Origin: Darksidea phi
Lineage: Eukaryota; Ascomycota; Dothideomycetes; Pleosporales; Lentitheciaceae
Length of the DNA stretch: 64,000 nt
Reading direction: 5' to 3'
Assembly: GCA_030770425.1 (NCBI GenBank)
Contig: JASJFT010000058.1
Location: 1 to 64,000 of the forward strand
Shown here: positions 22,983-33,817 of the stretch, one piece after another
How positions within the stretch are numbered: the first letter of the stretch is position 1
Layout of the letters: each line of letters opens with the position of its first letter
Notes under the pieces: generated by a model
Seen by the model: the letters and a program-made list of their open reading frames with translations, nothing else
The model's database searches: none
What the model was told of the DNA's origin: nothing
Made by a program: the position numbers and the translations under genes

Positions 22983-24275
22983 TCAGTTCGATGCATGAGC
23001 GTATTCGTCCTTGATCTTTTCAGTCTCACCATACCAGCCGAAAAGCTGTGCGAGGTACTCGCCAGTCAGACCGAGCGCAATTCCTCCGCCTGTGAACCAT
23101 GCTCCGTTCTTGAACCACCACCAACAGTTCTTAACCTCTTTCAGATTCACTCTCCATATCATAGTGCTCAAAGTTAGGGCCGCGCTTCCACATGAGCCGA
23201 TGAAGAAGACCGGACCCATTCCTGCAGCAACACCCGCGGCGGCCAAAAGCCCAACCTGAACAACCGCAAGCCCGGTCAAGACAGCCTTTGTTTCTTTATC
23301 GTGTCTCAGTGCGATGCTCTTGATCCCTGCTTTTGCATCATCTTTAATGTCCATGTGTGCGTAGATCATGTCGTAGAGGACGGTCCAGGCAACATTGCTC
23401 GCATAGAGGCATGCTGCTGTGGCTAGGGCTGCTTGGTTTGCAAGCAGGTCGACATCTAGCGCAGGGAACCCCATCATCGCCCCCCAAGAGAACGTGAGCC
23501 CCAGAACGAACTGTGGGTAGTTGGTGACCCGCTTGGCCAACGGATAGGTGGCGACGAACAAAAGTGACGGCGTTGCATACCAGAAACATTCGAACGGAAA
23601 CGATAGTAAGACAGCGAGACCGGTGAGTAGCTGGCCGCTAGTGAAGATGATGGCGGCTTTAGGGGTGATAGCTCCTCTTGCGATGGGTCGTAGGCGAGTC
23701 CGCTCCACATGCGGATCAAGATTGCGGTCCCACAGGTCGTTTATTGTACATCCAGCTCCTCGCATAACTAACGCTCCTGTGAAGAACAAAGCAGCTGTAC
23801 ATACAACTACAGAAGGTGCCGCCACCGGGGTCGTCATTGTGGCGGCAATGAGAGTGCTGAAAAGACATGGAAAATACAGGTAGTAGGTCCCGGTAGGCTT
23901 ATCAAGCCGTATGAGCTCCGCATATGGAACCACGGATTTTGGGAGATATGAGAGAAGACCGGTCGTGGGCGGCGTGTATGCTGGCAAGATGCTGGACGAG
24001 GAAGCATCATGGGTGCTGGTTGTGAGATCTAGTGCCTGGATGTGTGCCGGAACGAGGGGTTTTCCTTTCGCTCGGAATGTTGTCGTGTGATTTGTTATGA
24101 CCAGAGGTTTCGTTTGGTGATAATGTACTATGCTTCGAGCAGCGTTCGTACTGTTGTACCACGTGGAGCGTAGATTCCATAAGGAGCAAGTCCTCTGATG
24201 CGATATTGCTGATGTACGCAGGGGCTGCGAACAGAAGACCGCCGTGGGTAGACGTATTGATCTTAGGAATGCCAT
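22983..24275 (-). CDS. coq2: 4-hydroxybenzoate polyprenyltransferase, mitochondrial
   Basis: COQ2 prenylates 4-hydroxybenzoate, the first membrane-bound step of ubiquinone synthesis, in the mitochondrial inner membrane. The intronless frame encodes 430 residues. The first ~90 residues are rich in Arg, Ser and Thr and low in acids, as in a mitochondrial presequence. The UbiA signature GAGCTINDLWDRNLDPHVER (about 172-191) carries the first Asp-rich prenyl-diphosphate site. A second site, YDMIYAHMDIKDDAKAGIKS, lies near 300. YAELIRLDKPTGTYYLYFPC and several transmembrane helices agree. It is divergent from the JmjC gene across about 530 bases. Confidence 0.96.
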   Translation of the reverse strand: MAFLRSIRLPTAVFCSQPLRTSAISHQRTCSLWNLRSTWYNSTNAARSIVHYHQTKPLVITNHTTTFRAKGKPLVPAHIQALDLTTSTHDASSSSILPAYTPPTTGLLSYLPKSVVPYAELIRLDKPTGTYYLYFPCLFSTLIAATMTTPVAAPSVVVCTAALFFTGALVMRGAGCTINDLWDRNLDPHVERTRLRPIARGAITPKAAIIFTSGQLLTGLAVLLSFPFECFWYATPSLLFVATYPLAKRVTNYPQFVLGLTFSWGAMMGFPALDVDLLANQAALATAACLYASNVAWTVLYDMIYAHMDIKDDAKAGIKSIALRHDKETKAVLTGLAVVQVGLLAAAGVAAGMGPVFFIGSCGSAALTLSTMIWRVNLKEVKNCWWWFKNGAWFTGGGIALGLTGEYLAQLFGWYGETEKIKDEYAHASN

Positions 24276-24804
24276 CGTTTCGTTTTCAGCATTGATCCGT
24301 CGATGCTGGTCATCCGTCGATATTGGTCACGATTTCTCGATGAGTTAGATTCCCGTTACCGACCGGATTTAGCTAAGAAAAGTTGTGGTGGATTATTACC
24401 CGCTCAACATGGTTAAAATCCCCCCGAAGGTCTCAATGGCTCTTGCAAGACTGTCTTGGTGAAGTGAAGCTGATCGAGCATAGGAGTTTGTTTCATATTT
24501 GAATGTTCCGATCTCGCACGTGAGGCGGCCTCGCTCTCACGTGATATCCGCTGCCAACCTCACGTTCTTACGCATCGACATCGTTTGCAACGACGCCACC
24601 GCCGCCGGCACCTGCCGCTGTCGACAGTCGCTGTGCCCAACCCTCACATTCCCTCGGGAGACTTTTGCGCGCGCAGAGAGTCCATTCTCCCGCGATTCCA
24701 CGCCACGGTGGAGACGATCTGCTCGCAACAGACTAACTGCATCACTCGCACTCGCTCCCACCCATCCGCGTCTCACCGCGTGGATGCATATTTAGGCCGT
24801 CAAG
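24276..24804. promoter_or_regulatory. Divergent promoter region of coq2 and the JmjC gene
   Basis: Two CACGTG hexamers lie at 24517-24522 and 24538-24543, 21 bases apart and about 240-260 bases from each start. Each is extended by A on the inner or outer side (CACGTGA, TCACGTGA). CACGTG is the classical target of bHLH factors such as Cbf1; occupancy here is inference. Confidence 0.45.
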
Positions 24805-27800
24805 ATGCCGGCCGCGCGACCGAGGGCGTCATTTGAGCCCATACCCCCGGACTTCGACGTGCGCACATTCGTCGAGACGGCGGACAATTTTCGATATGCG
24901 GATCGCATCTCGTATGAGATGGTCAAGAACAATGGCATCGAGCAGTTTGAGAAGCTGGTCCTGCTGCATGTCATAATAGGGGGGAAACCGCTGGTCATTG
25001 ACGGCTTCGAGGAGGTGCTAGACCCCTGGACTTTCACACCGTCGTGGCTGCGCGACAATCACGGCGAGAAAGGTGAGAGCGAACGCGGACTTGCTATGGT
25101 GCGCACAGGCTGATATGGTGACATAGTGGAGAATGCGCGTAATCTCACCACGAAGGAGAACATCCCTCTCACTGTTAAGCACTACCTCAAGCACATGAAC
25201 AAGCTCACGGAGCAGTTCTTCGACGACCCCGAGCGGTATCGCGATAAGACACGGCAGCGTATCTACCTTAAGGATATCGACTGTCCGTCAGTATGGCAAG
25301 ACAAGCTGAAAGAGCATATTCCTCAGGGGCTCTTCTATTTGAATGAGAGCACAGGCGAAATTGGCGGGCCTGGTGCACTTGACGAGGCAGGTGGTCGCAA
25401 GGGCCGCGGAATCGGACGTGCAGGCGACCTCATGAGCAGTCTGCCGCCGGAAATGCGTGCCGAGAATCTCATGTGCTACGTCGGCCACGAGGGCACCTAC
25501 ACGCCCGCGCATCGTGAAATGTGCGCGTCCTTGGGCCAAAACATCATGGTCAATGTGTCGGAGCTTGTTGGTGAGGGCTCGAAGCCAGAGCGACCCGGCT
25601 CCTCGATTTGGTTCATGACAGAGAGCAAAGATAGACATCTTGTTTCTGAATACTGGCTCTCAGTCCTGGGGCACGACATCGAAGTCGAGAACCACTTTGC
25701 GCAGCTGATCGCGTGGAAGAAGGCACCTTTCAAGACATATGTCGTGGAGCAACGAGCCGGTGACTTTATTCTGATCCCGCCACTCGCACCACATCAGGTA
25801 TGGAACCGCGGCACACGGACGATGAAGATCGCCTGGAATCGCACAACGGTGGAAACACTCGAGCTCGCTCTTAATGAAGCGCTGCCCAACTCCCGCGTGG
25901 TATGCCGTGACGAGCAGTATAAGAACAAGGCCATTGTCTACTACACCTTGCTAAAGTACTCCAATCTCATCAAATCCGCTCGGGCTCAGGTAGAGATGGG
26001 TGGTAAACACGCCGAAGCTATACAACGGTCTGTGAAGATCCGTCAAGTGCAACGAGATTTCAAGAGGCTGTTCGATTTATTCAAGACGATCTTGTTGTCT
26101 GAGATGTTTTCGCCGGAGTCGCGCGAGCGCCCCGAATTCGAGCCATACGATAGCAACGTTACTTGCGCTTACTGCAGGTGCAACATCTTCAATCGCTTCC
26201 TAACCTGCAAGTCGTGCAAAAACCTGTTCAGCTCAGAAATAGACGAACCATACGATATCTGCATGGACTGTTACTGTATGGGTCGTAGCTGCGGCTGCCA
26301 GTCCGGCTATGCATGGGTGGAGCAATGGAAGTGGAAGGACTTGTTGCATCGATACGAAGAATGGCGCGCCCAGATCATCGACATCGACGGACAGATGACC
26401 GCAAAGACCCCGCTGCCGTTGCAGGAAGAGCGGCGGTATCTGGGGAAGAAGACACTAGCTCAAGTTTGCCAGGAGCAACTCAAGCTTCGACCTTTCGTAG
26501 ATATCAAGAATCCGAACCAGGAAGAAGAGGAGGATGAAGAAGAAGAAGGAGAGGAAGATGTTCAGGTCGACCAGTATGGCATGGTCCGGAAGTCATCCAA
26601 GAAGAGATCAAAGCAGTGGCTCAGCCAGCATAAGTCGTGCCATTTCTGTCTACATCGCCATCCGAAATGGAAAATGGCCTTTTGCTCCAATTGTGACCTC
26701 TCATACTGCTACGGCACTCTGTTTCGGGCGCACGACATGATGCCGCTTGCAATCATGGAGAACTATAACTGGAAATGTCCGCACTGTCAAAGGGTTTGCA
26801 ATACTGGTGCTTGTCGACGGGATGCCCGTCAGCACCCGTATGAGCCTAAAGGGACACTTCTAGGTCATGACACTAAGAAAGTGGCGGACCCGCGATCTGT
26901 TGAATGTCTAGTGGATTTCAGTGTGTCGAATCTTAACTGGTTGCGTGAAGAAGAAAGCGCGATGCAACGCCGACGAGACGAAGCCGAGCGTGCGAAGTTG
27001 GCTGATCCATCGCTCGACGATCGTTACATGGATGATGATCATGACCCTAACCGAGATGGCATTGCGTATTCACCAGTGAATGAGAACGGATTGGAAGATA
27101 TAACCATCGCTCCACTAGCAGTCATGCACGACGGCTACCAGGATGGCGGTGCCAAATTGTTCTATCCCGACCCTGATCAAAACGGGGGAATTCCTCGTCT
27201 CGGCAAGAGAAATCGGGACAACTACGATGAGGAAGAGGGCAGCGGTCGCCGCAAAAAGAAGAAGAAGCAGAGGAAGAGTAAAGATGACACGGTAGTACCC
27301 CTTCAACCGAAAACTACATCGGGGCAACAATATCAGAAGGAAGTACAGCGAAAGTTGCTCGAAGACGCGAAGCGTGAAGATCGATTTATCCTAGTCGCTG
27401 CTAGGATGAAGGGCAAATCAAAGATTGTGAAGCTTTCAATGAATAGCAGTCTTTTAGAGGCGATCGAGCAAAGACCCGTTCTCGAACGTTCAGCACTCGA
27501 TAATCAGCGCGAGTCCAGCGAGGAGGCTGCTGGTGACATCGGCTCCATTCTGCAGTCTGATATTATGCCCGCGCGGCAGCCTGCGAATAACATAAATGAA
27601 AAAGAGAAAGCCCCTAAGACGTTCCGGTATCGCATTACCGAGGACGAGACATATAGTACCCGAAAACGCAATCCTGAAATTGGTGGTCCCGTCACGAAGC
27701 CTGGAAAACCAGCTCGAAGTTCTCGACGTTACGAAGAAGTCACCATTGATTCAGAGGAAGAAATTTATGAGGATAATACGGGCGAATACACCGGACCTGG

Positions 27801-28692
27801 TGCTGGTGGTTGGCGTGCACGAGAGTCGAACTGGTTAGCGCGGAAGAACGCCGGCGAAGAGGACCTGCCCACAGAACTCCCAGTGAATTTCAAAGATGGC
27901 GATGTCAACCCTAATCGTGAGAAAAACCGCGAGCGTCGACGAGAGTACAACGAACGGAGGAAGACTATGCCCCCCAAACCCAAGGCAACAATTCGACCAT
28001 TAGGCCGTCCACCGGGCCAGCCGCGAAAGAGCACTGGTAACATATTGGATCAAGACGGTGCCCACGAAAAAGACGATCAGGCGTCTGCTCTGCTGCTTGC
28101 CCAATCTGCAGCAGCCGCTCTCGAAGCGCGTGAGAAGGCTGAAGTCGAAAAGGCGCGTGCCGCCGTTGCCGAGAAAGAAGCCCAGGAGAATTTGCGCGCC
28201 AAAATGGGTATAGCAGAGTGGGTCGATGGTTCAGACAATGAGTCTTTTAACGACTTTATCGAGAACCTGGCTGCGGATGATGAGCCGCTCGTGCACGAGA
28301 GGGACGCTGCTGTAAGCACGTCTCCCGCTGCTCAACGTACGGGCCTGCCACCACCGACCAACTCCATCTTCGCTAAACCAGGGATGGCGGGCAAAAAGAT
28401 CAAGATTGTGTCTGCTCAATCCAAGCGCAATGGTGAAGGGTCATCAAAGACGACGACCACAGCCACGACCAAAGGGCTCTTGTCAAGCTTCACCAGCGTG
28501 AATAAGAAGGGCTCGAAGAAAGTAGATCTCTCCTCCGATGAATCAGATAGCGAGGATGAAATTCCAGCAAAGGCACCGGAACCGGCGCTAACGACGCCGA
28601 CTCGTCGACCCAAAGGAAGGCTTTCTATGATACCCACAAGAGGTTCTAGCTCTGGAAAGAGAGGTCGTGGGCGGCCGAGGAAGCCACGTTGA
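24805..28692 (+). CDS. JmjC-domain protein with R1-type zinc fingers and AT-hook tail
   Basis: A likely chromatin dioxygenase of 1277 residues from exons 24805-25072 and 25127-28692 (intron GTGAGA to ATAG). The JmjC domain spans about residues 190-330. H218 and E220 (TPAHREMC) and H312 (PLAPHQVW) are consistent with Fe(II) binding by a His-x-Glu...His triad. Two Cys-rich regions follow, near 435-480 (CAYCRCNIFNRFLTCKSC) and 593-665 (CHFCLHRHPKWKMAFCSNC), resembling the 4CxxC/R1 zinc finger. A long acidic and basic disordered tail ends in an AT-hook (GKRGRGRPRKPR), with a second AT-hook-like LGRPPGQPRKS. The family is known in fungi as putative histone demethylases; the substrate is not deducible. 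Confidence 0.88.
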
Positions 28693-29081
28693 GTGATGAT
28701 GATGAGAAGTGAGCGGTAGTCTGGTTTCACGGAGTCGTGCATGTTAGTGAGCGTGTTGGTCATGCCTTCTGTTTATGCGACAATGACTAGGGTTGCTGGT
28801 TTATACAGCGCGGTTCGGACAGTTGGCGCGGCTATGATATCTACTCTTCACTATATTCCTCTTCGACGCATAGGTCGGTATGAGTACTACTTGAAATAGA
28901 CTCTTAATCCGTTTGTTGGACTGTGTATCTTGATTACTCTTAAAAAGCAATAAGCCCACGACGCTTTCGCACGTGATTTCGCGAACCTCTGATAGCGAGC
29001 GCGACATTAGCGCACCGTCCATCCTCACCTTCACCCCTTTCCCATCAAAACTTACCAACAAATCATTCTCCTGTTCCCAAC
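28693..29081. promoter_or_regulatory. Short intergenic region with CACGTG motif
   Basis: It separates two plus-strand genes. A CACGTG (28970-28975, followed by A) lies about 110 bases upstream of the next ATG. Confidence 0.35.
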
Positions 29082-30026
29082 ATGTCCTTCAAATATACAG
29101 CAATCGCTAAAGAAGCCTTCGACACTGTCCTATCCCGCTACCCCTCTCTCGTTCCCCCTGCGCTCCACGGTGTAGATACGACCCGCTATGAAGTTATTCC
29201 AGACACTCTTCGCGAACGTAGAGATGGAATAAATGGTGTCTATTTGATGAAGGAGGAGGTGATGAGTCTAGTAGAATGGAAACTGTAAGCCTCTTTTACC
29301 ATTTTGACGAAGGAATTGAGGTAACGTAATGCCTTAGGAAACACGGCACGTTCAGGCCGAAGTTGCTACAACTTGTAAAGGAAAATACGGGGGAATTGAT
29401 TGAAGAGACGACACGGAAGGCCTTCTCGACCGATGCGAAAGATCCTTCCATAGCGCTTAAAGTCTTAATAGAGATGAAGGGCATCGGGCCAGCGACGGCG
29501 TCGTTGCTGCTTTCGGCGAATAATTGTGAGGAGGTGCCGTTCTTTTCAGACGTAAGTTTGCACCCTTGTATTCATAATCCCAACAACCTTCGGATTGCAA
29601 TGCTAATGACCGTTGTAGGAGCTCTTCAGATGGCTGATGTGGGACGAAAAGGCCGCGCCGGGTGGTTGGAAGCGGGCTATCAAGTATAACAACAAAGAGT
29701 ATGGAGAGGTAGTTAAGAGAGTGGCGGAATTAAGGGAGAGACTAGGTGTTAGGGCGGATCATTGCGAGAAGGTCGCTTGGGTGTTGGGGAAGGAAGGTGT
29801 TGATCCGAATTCTGAGGCGGAGCCGGAGATCTTACTTCAAAAGAAGGAAGAGGAAAAGAATGAAGCAAGAAAGGGGAACCCCGTCGCGCGGAACTCGACG
29901 AAGCAGAGTAAAGCCACGCCAAAGGAGAAGGGTACGAAGCGGAAAGCAGACAAACTGAAGACGGCACCCGAGGGGCTAAGGAGGAGTAATAGGCGGAAGA
30001 CTGAGACTTATTATAGGGAAAATTGA
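29082..30026 (+). CDS. Uncharacterised protein with helix-hairpin-helix-like motif
   Basis: Exons 29082-29284, 29338-29551 and 29619-30026 give 274 residues; both introns have GTAAG donors and TAG ends and keep frame. I do not recognise a named family. The middle reads VLIEMKGIGPATASLLLSAN. The GIGPATAS pattern looks like the hairpin of helix-hairpin-helix DNA glycosylases, and FFSDELFRWLMWD follows. No catalytic Lys/Asp pair like that of HhH-GPD enzymes is evident to me. The C-terminal 80 residues are Lys/Arg/Glu-rich (a possible nuclear signal in GTKRKADKLK). I suggest a nuclear, perhaps DNA-binding protein; this is inference. It is convergent with CHL4. Confidence 0.75.
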
Positions 30027-30237
30027 GTTCATGGGGTGTTCATCGCGCGCTGTAAGACTACCGTCATACTACTCGTCAATCATACATTTTCCATCGCCCC
30101 CGTTCATCCTTAATGCTAGGCCTCGCTACGAACGCCGCATACGCTTAAACGCTACACGGAACCATCCAGGGTATAGTAAACTAACAAGGAAAATGCCAAT
30201 GCTCAAGCCGCAAGCAAACACCGCGTTGAAAACCACG

Positions 30238-31770
30238 TCAGACACCGGGAACATTCCCCTTCTTAGTCTGGATTCTCCCCCTCTTCACTACCCCAATCGT
30301 GACCCCCGCCTCTCCCGTCATCCACCCAGGCATTTTCTCCCCGTCGACAACGCCTGATTCCACCAATTGCCTAATGCCAGCAAACACATGCAAGCCCTGG
30401 AATACCACACGCACGTCCGGGGCCCATGACTCCCCGCCTTCAATCTCTTCCATTTCCTCTAACGAGCGCTCAAGAAGAGATGGGCGACCTCTGCGATTGC
30501 GGCTCGATGGTTTTACGTTGAGGTCAGATGTGTCGTTGTCGTCGTTGGAATTGGTGGATGTAGTGCTTTGCGGGTAGGGGTCGTCAACGCGAACTTCGAA
30601 GCGCTCGAGACCTCTGCCATCGTTGGGTTGGGCGGAGGTACCAAAGCGGCCGTCTGCTACTTCGCGTCGTCGCTTTGATTCGGACGGTTCTATATCTTCT
30701 AATGTTCGCTTCGGTCGACCAGGGCCAGGTTTAGTCATGCCGGTTGATGTGTCTTGATCCGTGCTTTTCTTCTGGTGTGCATCGCCTCTTTGACTGGTAA
30801 TAAAATCTAGAGCATTCTGACTGAAGCTGTGATCTTGGAAAACGCTCCATCCACCGGCTGCAGCATTGCTTTTTCCCGGGCCACGGTAGGTGAGTAGCGC
30901 GTCGAGGGACTTTGTTGTAAAATTTGTGCTGGCGAGCTGGTATCTCGCGGACGGCCGCGAGAAGGCTTTCGGTATGGCTTGTTGGACGATGTCTCGCAGA
31001 TGGCGACCATCATCACCGACGACCTGACCAAGGTGGTTCGCGATCGAGGAGTAGACAAAGGGCGAGCCATTCGGCCATATGAAGAACACAGCCTTTGCGC
31101 TATCCGGTGACGCCGTGTGTGCCGCAAGAGAGGCCTCCGTACTGTACGGCGAATCATGTATGTAAACCCTCAGTATCGTCATCGGTAGCGTCTTGATCTT
31201 CGTAAGAAGGTAATGCGCCTTCATCAACGGCGTAAGCTCCCCCGATAGATTCGACATGAAGGTCTGCGCCTGGAAACGCGGTAAATGCTCTGAGTCGTTC
31301 GTGACCTCCATATCTAGCACTGCGCTCTTGGCATTCGGTATGCGCGCAAGCCGCCTCGCCGTCCAGCGCAGACTGTTTGGGTGATCCAGAAGGTATTGTA
31401 TCTCAGCCGTAGCCAATTGGTACATGGATATGCCCGTCCGCCAATCGCCCTCGAGTATGCGATCCTGAATTTCGCGTTTACCACCCTTTCGCGCAGCTAG
31501 CTCCTTGTATATCTCCTGCAGCTCCTCGTGGCTTTGCGCGGGCGTGTACTGCTCATCTTCCTCGTCTTCATCGGCATCGCGGTCGCTGAGTAGGCGCGGG
31601 CGGCAGAAATCGCGGTTCTTCTTTGCAAGCCATTGCTGCGCGAGGGAGATGAGGGACTGGCGAGAAAGCTTGCTAAAAGTGCGTTGGACTTCACGGTGGG
31701 TGACGGGGAGACGGTGCGAGTGCGGGATGTTCTTGTAGTCCGGGACGGTAGTGTTGGAATTGGGCGCCAT
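30238..31770 (-). CDS. chl4: Kinetochore protein CHL4/Mis15 (CENP-N homologue)
   Basis: CHL4 is a CCAN (inner kinetochore) subunit that works with IML3/CENP-L at the centromere. The single frame encodes 510 residues. Family resemblance is in the N-terminal half: TFSKLSRQSLISLAQQWL, GDWRTGISMYQLATAEIQYL, RWTARRLARI and the ILRVYIHDSPYS segment. A Ser/Pro/acidic linker (about 330-430) precedes a C-terminal segment with VRVVFQGLHVFAGIRQLVESG, as in fungal CENP-N proteins. An ACGCGT element (31861-31866) lies about 90 bases upstream, which may mean G1/S expression. Confidence 0.88.
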   Translation of the reverse strand: MAPNSNTTVPDYKNIPHSHRLPVTHREVQRTFSKLSRQSLISLAQQWLAKKNRDFCRPRLLSDRDADEDEEDEQYTPAQSHEELQEIYKELAARKGGKREIQDRILEGDWRTGISMYQLATAEIQYLLDHPNSLRWTARRLARIPNAKSAVLDMEVTNDSEHLPRFQAQTFMSNLSGELTPLMKAHYLLTKIKTLPMTILRVYIHDSPYSTEASLAAHTASPDSAKAVFFIWPNGSPFVYSSIANHLGQVVGDDGRHLRDIVQQAIPKAFSRPSARYQLASTNFTTKSLDALLTYRGPGKSNAAAGGWSVFQDHSFSQNALDFITSQRGDAHQKKSTDQDTSTGMTKPGPGRPKRTLEDIEPSESKRRREVADGRFGTSAQPNDGRGLERFEVRVDDPYPQSTTSTNSNDDNDTSDLNVKPSSRNRRGRPSLLERSLEEMEEIEGGESWAPDVRVVFQGLHVFAGIRQLVESGVVDGEKMPGWMTGEAGVTIGVVKRGRIQTKKGNVPGV

Positions 31771-32584
31771 GGTGGGCTACATGGAGGAGGGTAAGCTATG
31801 CGGTGGAGGTGTGCCCCGCATTGTTTATTTCTTGTAATCGATAGGTGAATAGCGCGGTGGACGCGTCGGAAGAAGAGGACGTCCGCTCGCAAACGCACGT
31901 GATCCTAATCAGCCTAGGTGCTAGCCTCTAGAAGCTACAGTACATACATATTGAGTGCGGAGTTATGCATAAGCTAGAGTGTTCAGCAGCTGCATGTCGT
32001 GTCAACAGGCACTTGAGCATCGTCTATCACGTGACAACTAGCGCCGCCGATGTTTCGGAGATGATTACAAACCGCACAGACAACAGACGGCGGGGGTCGG
32101 CAATATACCATAGTATCAAACAAAGGGTGCACAAAGCAGACGGCTGATGCGCGGCGCGTAAGGTATAGAATATTGCGCTATACGGATTCTAGGCCGACAA
32201 TACGAGCAGAGTGTGCATCTACTGTCGCGTGGGGTGAAAGGGCGCATCCGATCGGCTTGTCAAAGGGTAATAATGATCCACCGGCATTCGGCGGGGCTAC
32301 ACAACGGCAAACCCTTCGCACCAGGTCTCTGATCACTCAACATCGCAACTCACCTTCACTTCCTCGTATCGGTCTCTCGACTGCGAATGACACAACTCTT
32401 TGTATATCCAGCATTGAAACCCACTGCACGCCGATTGCGGATCCACAGCAGGGCATTGCTTTGAAATACCCGTTCAGAATTACTCATCTGGACGCAAGCA
32501 TACCAGCAGCCTCAAGGCCACCCACTCTCCGGCGCCCTCCCAAACTTCGCCGTGGTCGATCTTCGCGACCAGCGGCACACCCTC
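31771..32584. promoter_or_regulatory. Divergent promoter region of chl4 and the CYS3-like gene
   Basis: It contains ACGCGT at 31861-31866 (the Mlu cell-cycle box sequence) and CACGTG at 31896-31901 and 32028-32033. Open frames in 32173-32584 are in other phases than the bZIP gene and are probably leader sequence. Confidence 0.45.
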
Positions 32585-33817
32585 ATGTCCAGCTACAACG
32601 GACGCAACGGCGTCAACGTGTCCCAGTATCTGGCCAACCTCAACACGGTTCCTTCGCCGCAGACGACGCCCGTCGAGCCCCAGAGCCGCGACGAGGAGTT
32701 CTCGCTGTTCATGAACCCCGACTTCTTCGACCAGTTCAACGATGCCGGCGCAAGCAACGTCGATCTGAGCGCGCCGCTGCCGGATTTCGACCTTGACGCC
32801 AACGCCAACAGTCATGCGGATCGCACAAACAGCAGTGCTAACGGCGCGAGCGAGCCCAAGATGGACTTCAGCCTCAATGGTAAGTGGCTTCCACGGCTTC
32901 TCTGTGTCTCTCTCGACTTCGTCTTCGCTTCTGTCTCTCGCCTTGCATTGTCCCGATGTCGTTCCACGCCAATGTGTTTGGCCCAATCGTCGCCCGACAA
33001 GGGTGTCTGCAGATCCCGCCAAAGCCGCTGCATCGTGCAGTTTACCCCACGCACTCTGCGCCCTCGCAGCCACTCAGGCGCACGCTCTCTATACAACAGG
33101 CCCGGATGATTTCTCTTCCAAGCATCCCTGCTGTTGAGCTGCAACGAGGCATTGCACCCTAAGCACGCCATTGCCCGAACAACACCTTCCGCGGCTTCTC
33201 CATCGCGCATCCGCCATCCTTTTCGCACCCCGTTTGAAACCATGACTAACTTGGACTCCTTTGCAGACGATTTTCGGTTTGCCGACTTTTCCAACTTTCC
33301 GAACTCCATCGTCGACCCTTCCATCTCAGCCCCGCCTCACCCCCAATCGAGTACTTTCCCTAGTGGCGCACACACCTACACCTCTCCAGTGTTACCCGCC
33401 GTATCGCCCCTTACACCGGGATTCGACCATCCTATCGGTAAGAGGCGAAAGCTCGACAATGATGCCTCTAGTCAACAAGCAATAGATGAGGCTGCCCGCG
33501 TCGCAGCGGAAGAGGACAAGCGCCGCCGCAACACAGCCGCAAGCGCACGTTTCCGTATCAAGAAGAAGCAGCGCGAGCAGGCCCTCGAGAAGACCGCCAA
33601 GGAGATGAGTGATCGCGTCAGCCTACTCGAGTCGCGCATCTCGCAGCTCGAAACCGAGAACACTTGGCTCAAGGGCCTCATCACGGAGAAGAACGGGGGC
33701 AAGGCGTCGACATCGGAGATCAGGGCGCTATTGAGCAAGCACGAGGAGAACAGCGAGCGGAGTACCGGCAACAGGACTGACGGTGTCGGTACCAAGTCCG
33801 AAGGCTCAAAGGCTTAA
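32585..33817 (+). CDS. cys3: bZIP transcription factor, CYS3/MetR type
   Basis: CYS3-type activators switch on sulfate uptake and sulfur-source genes. Exons 32585-32879 and 33267-33817 give 281 residues; the 387-base intron runs GTAAGT to GCAG and joins FSLN to DDFRFADF in frame. The N-terminus MSSYNGRNGVNVSQYLANLN and the acidic FMNPDFFDQF stretch fit the family. The basic region RRRNTAASARFRIKKKQREQ is the CYS3 signature, followed by the leucine zipper (LLESRISQLETENTWLKGLI). A nuclear-type GKRRKLDN lies just before. An in-frame ATG within the intron (33242) could give a shorter form starting MTNLDSFADD. Confidence 0.9.

Noticed and set aside
32173..32796. 207-codon frame overlapping the CYS3-like first exon
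   Set aside because: It is in a different phase from the conserved bZIP N-terminus and is Arg/Pro-rich without motifs; it is a shadow frame.
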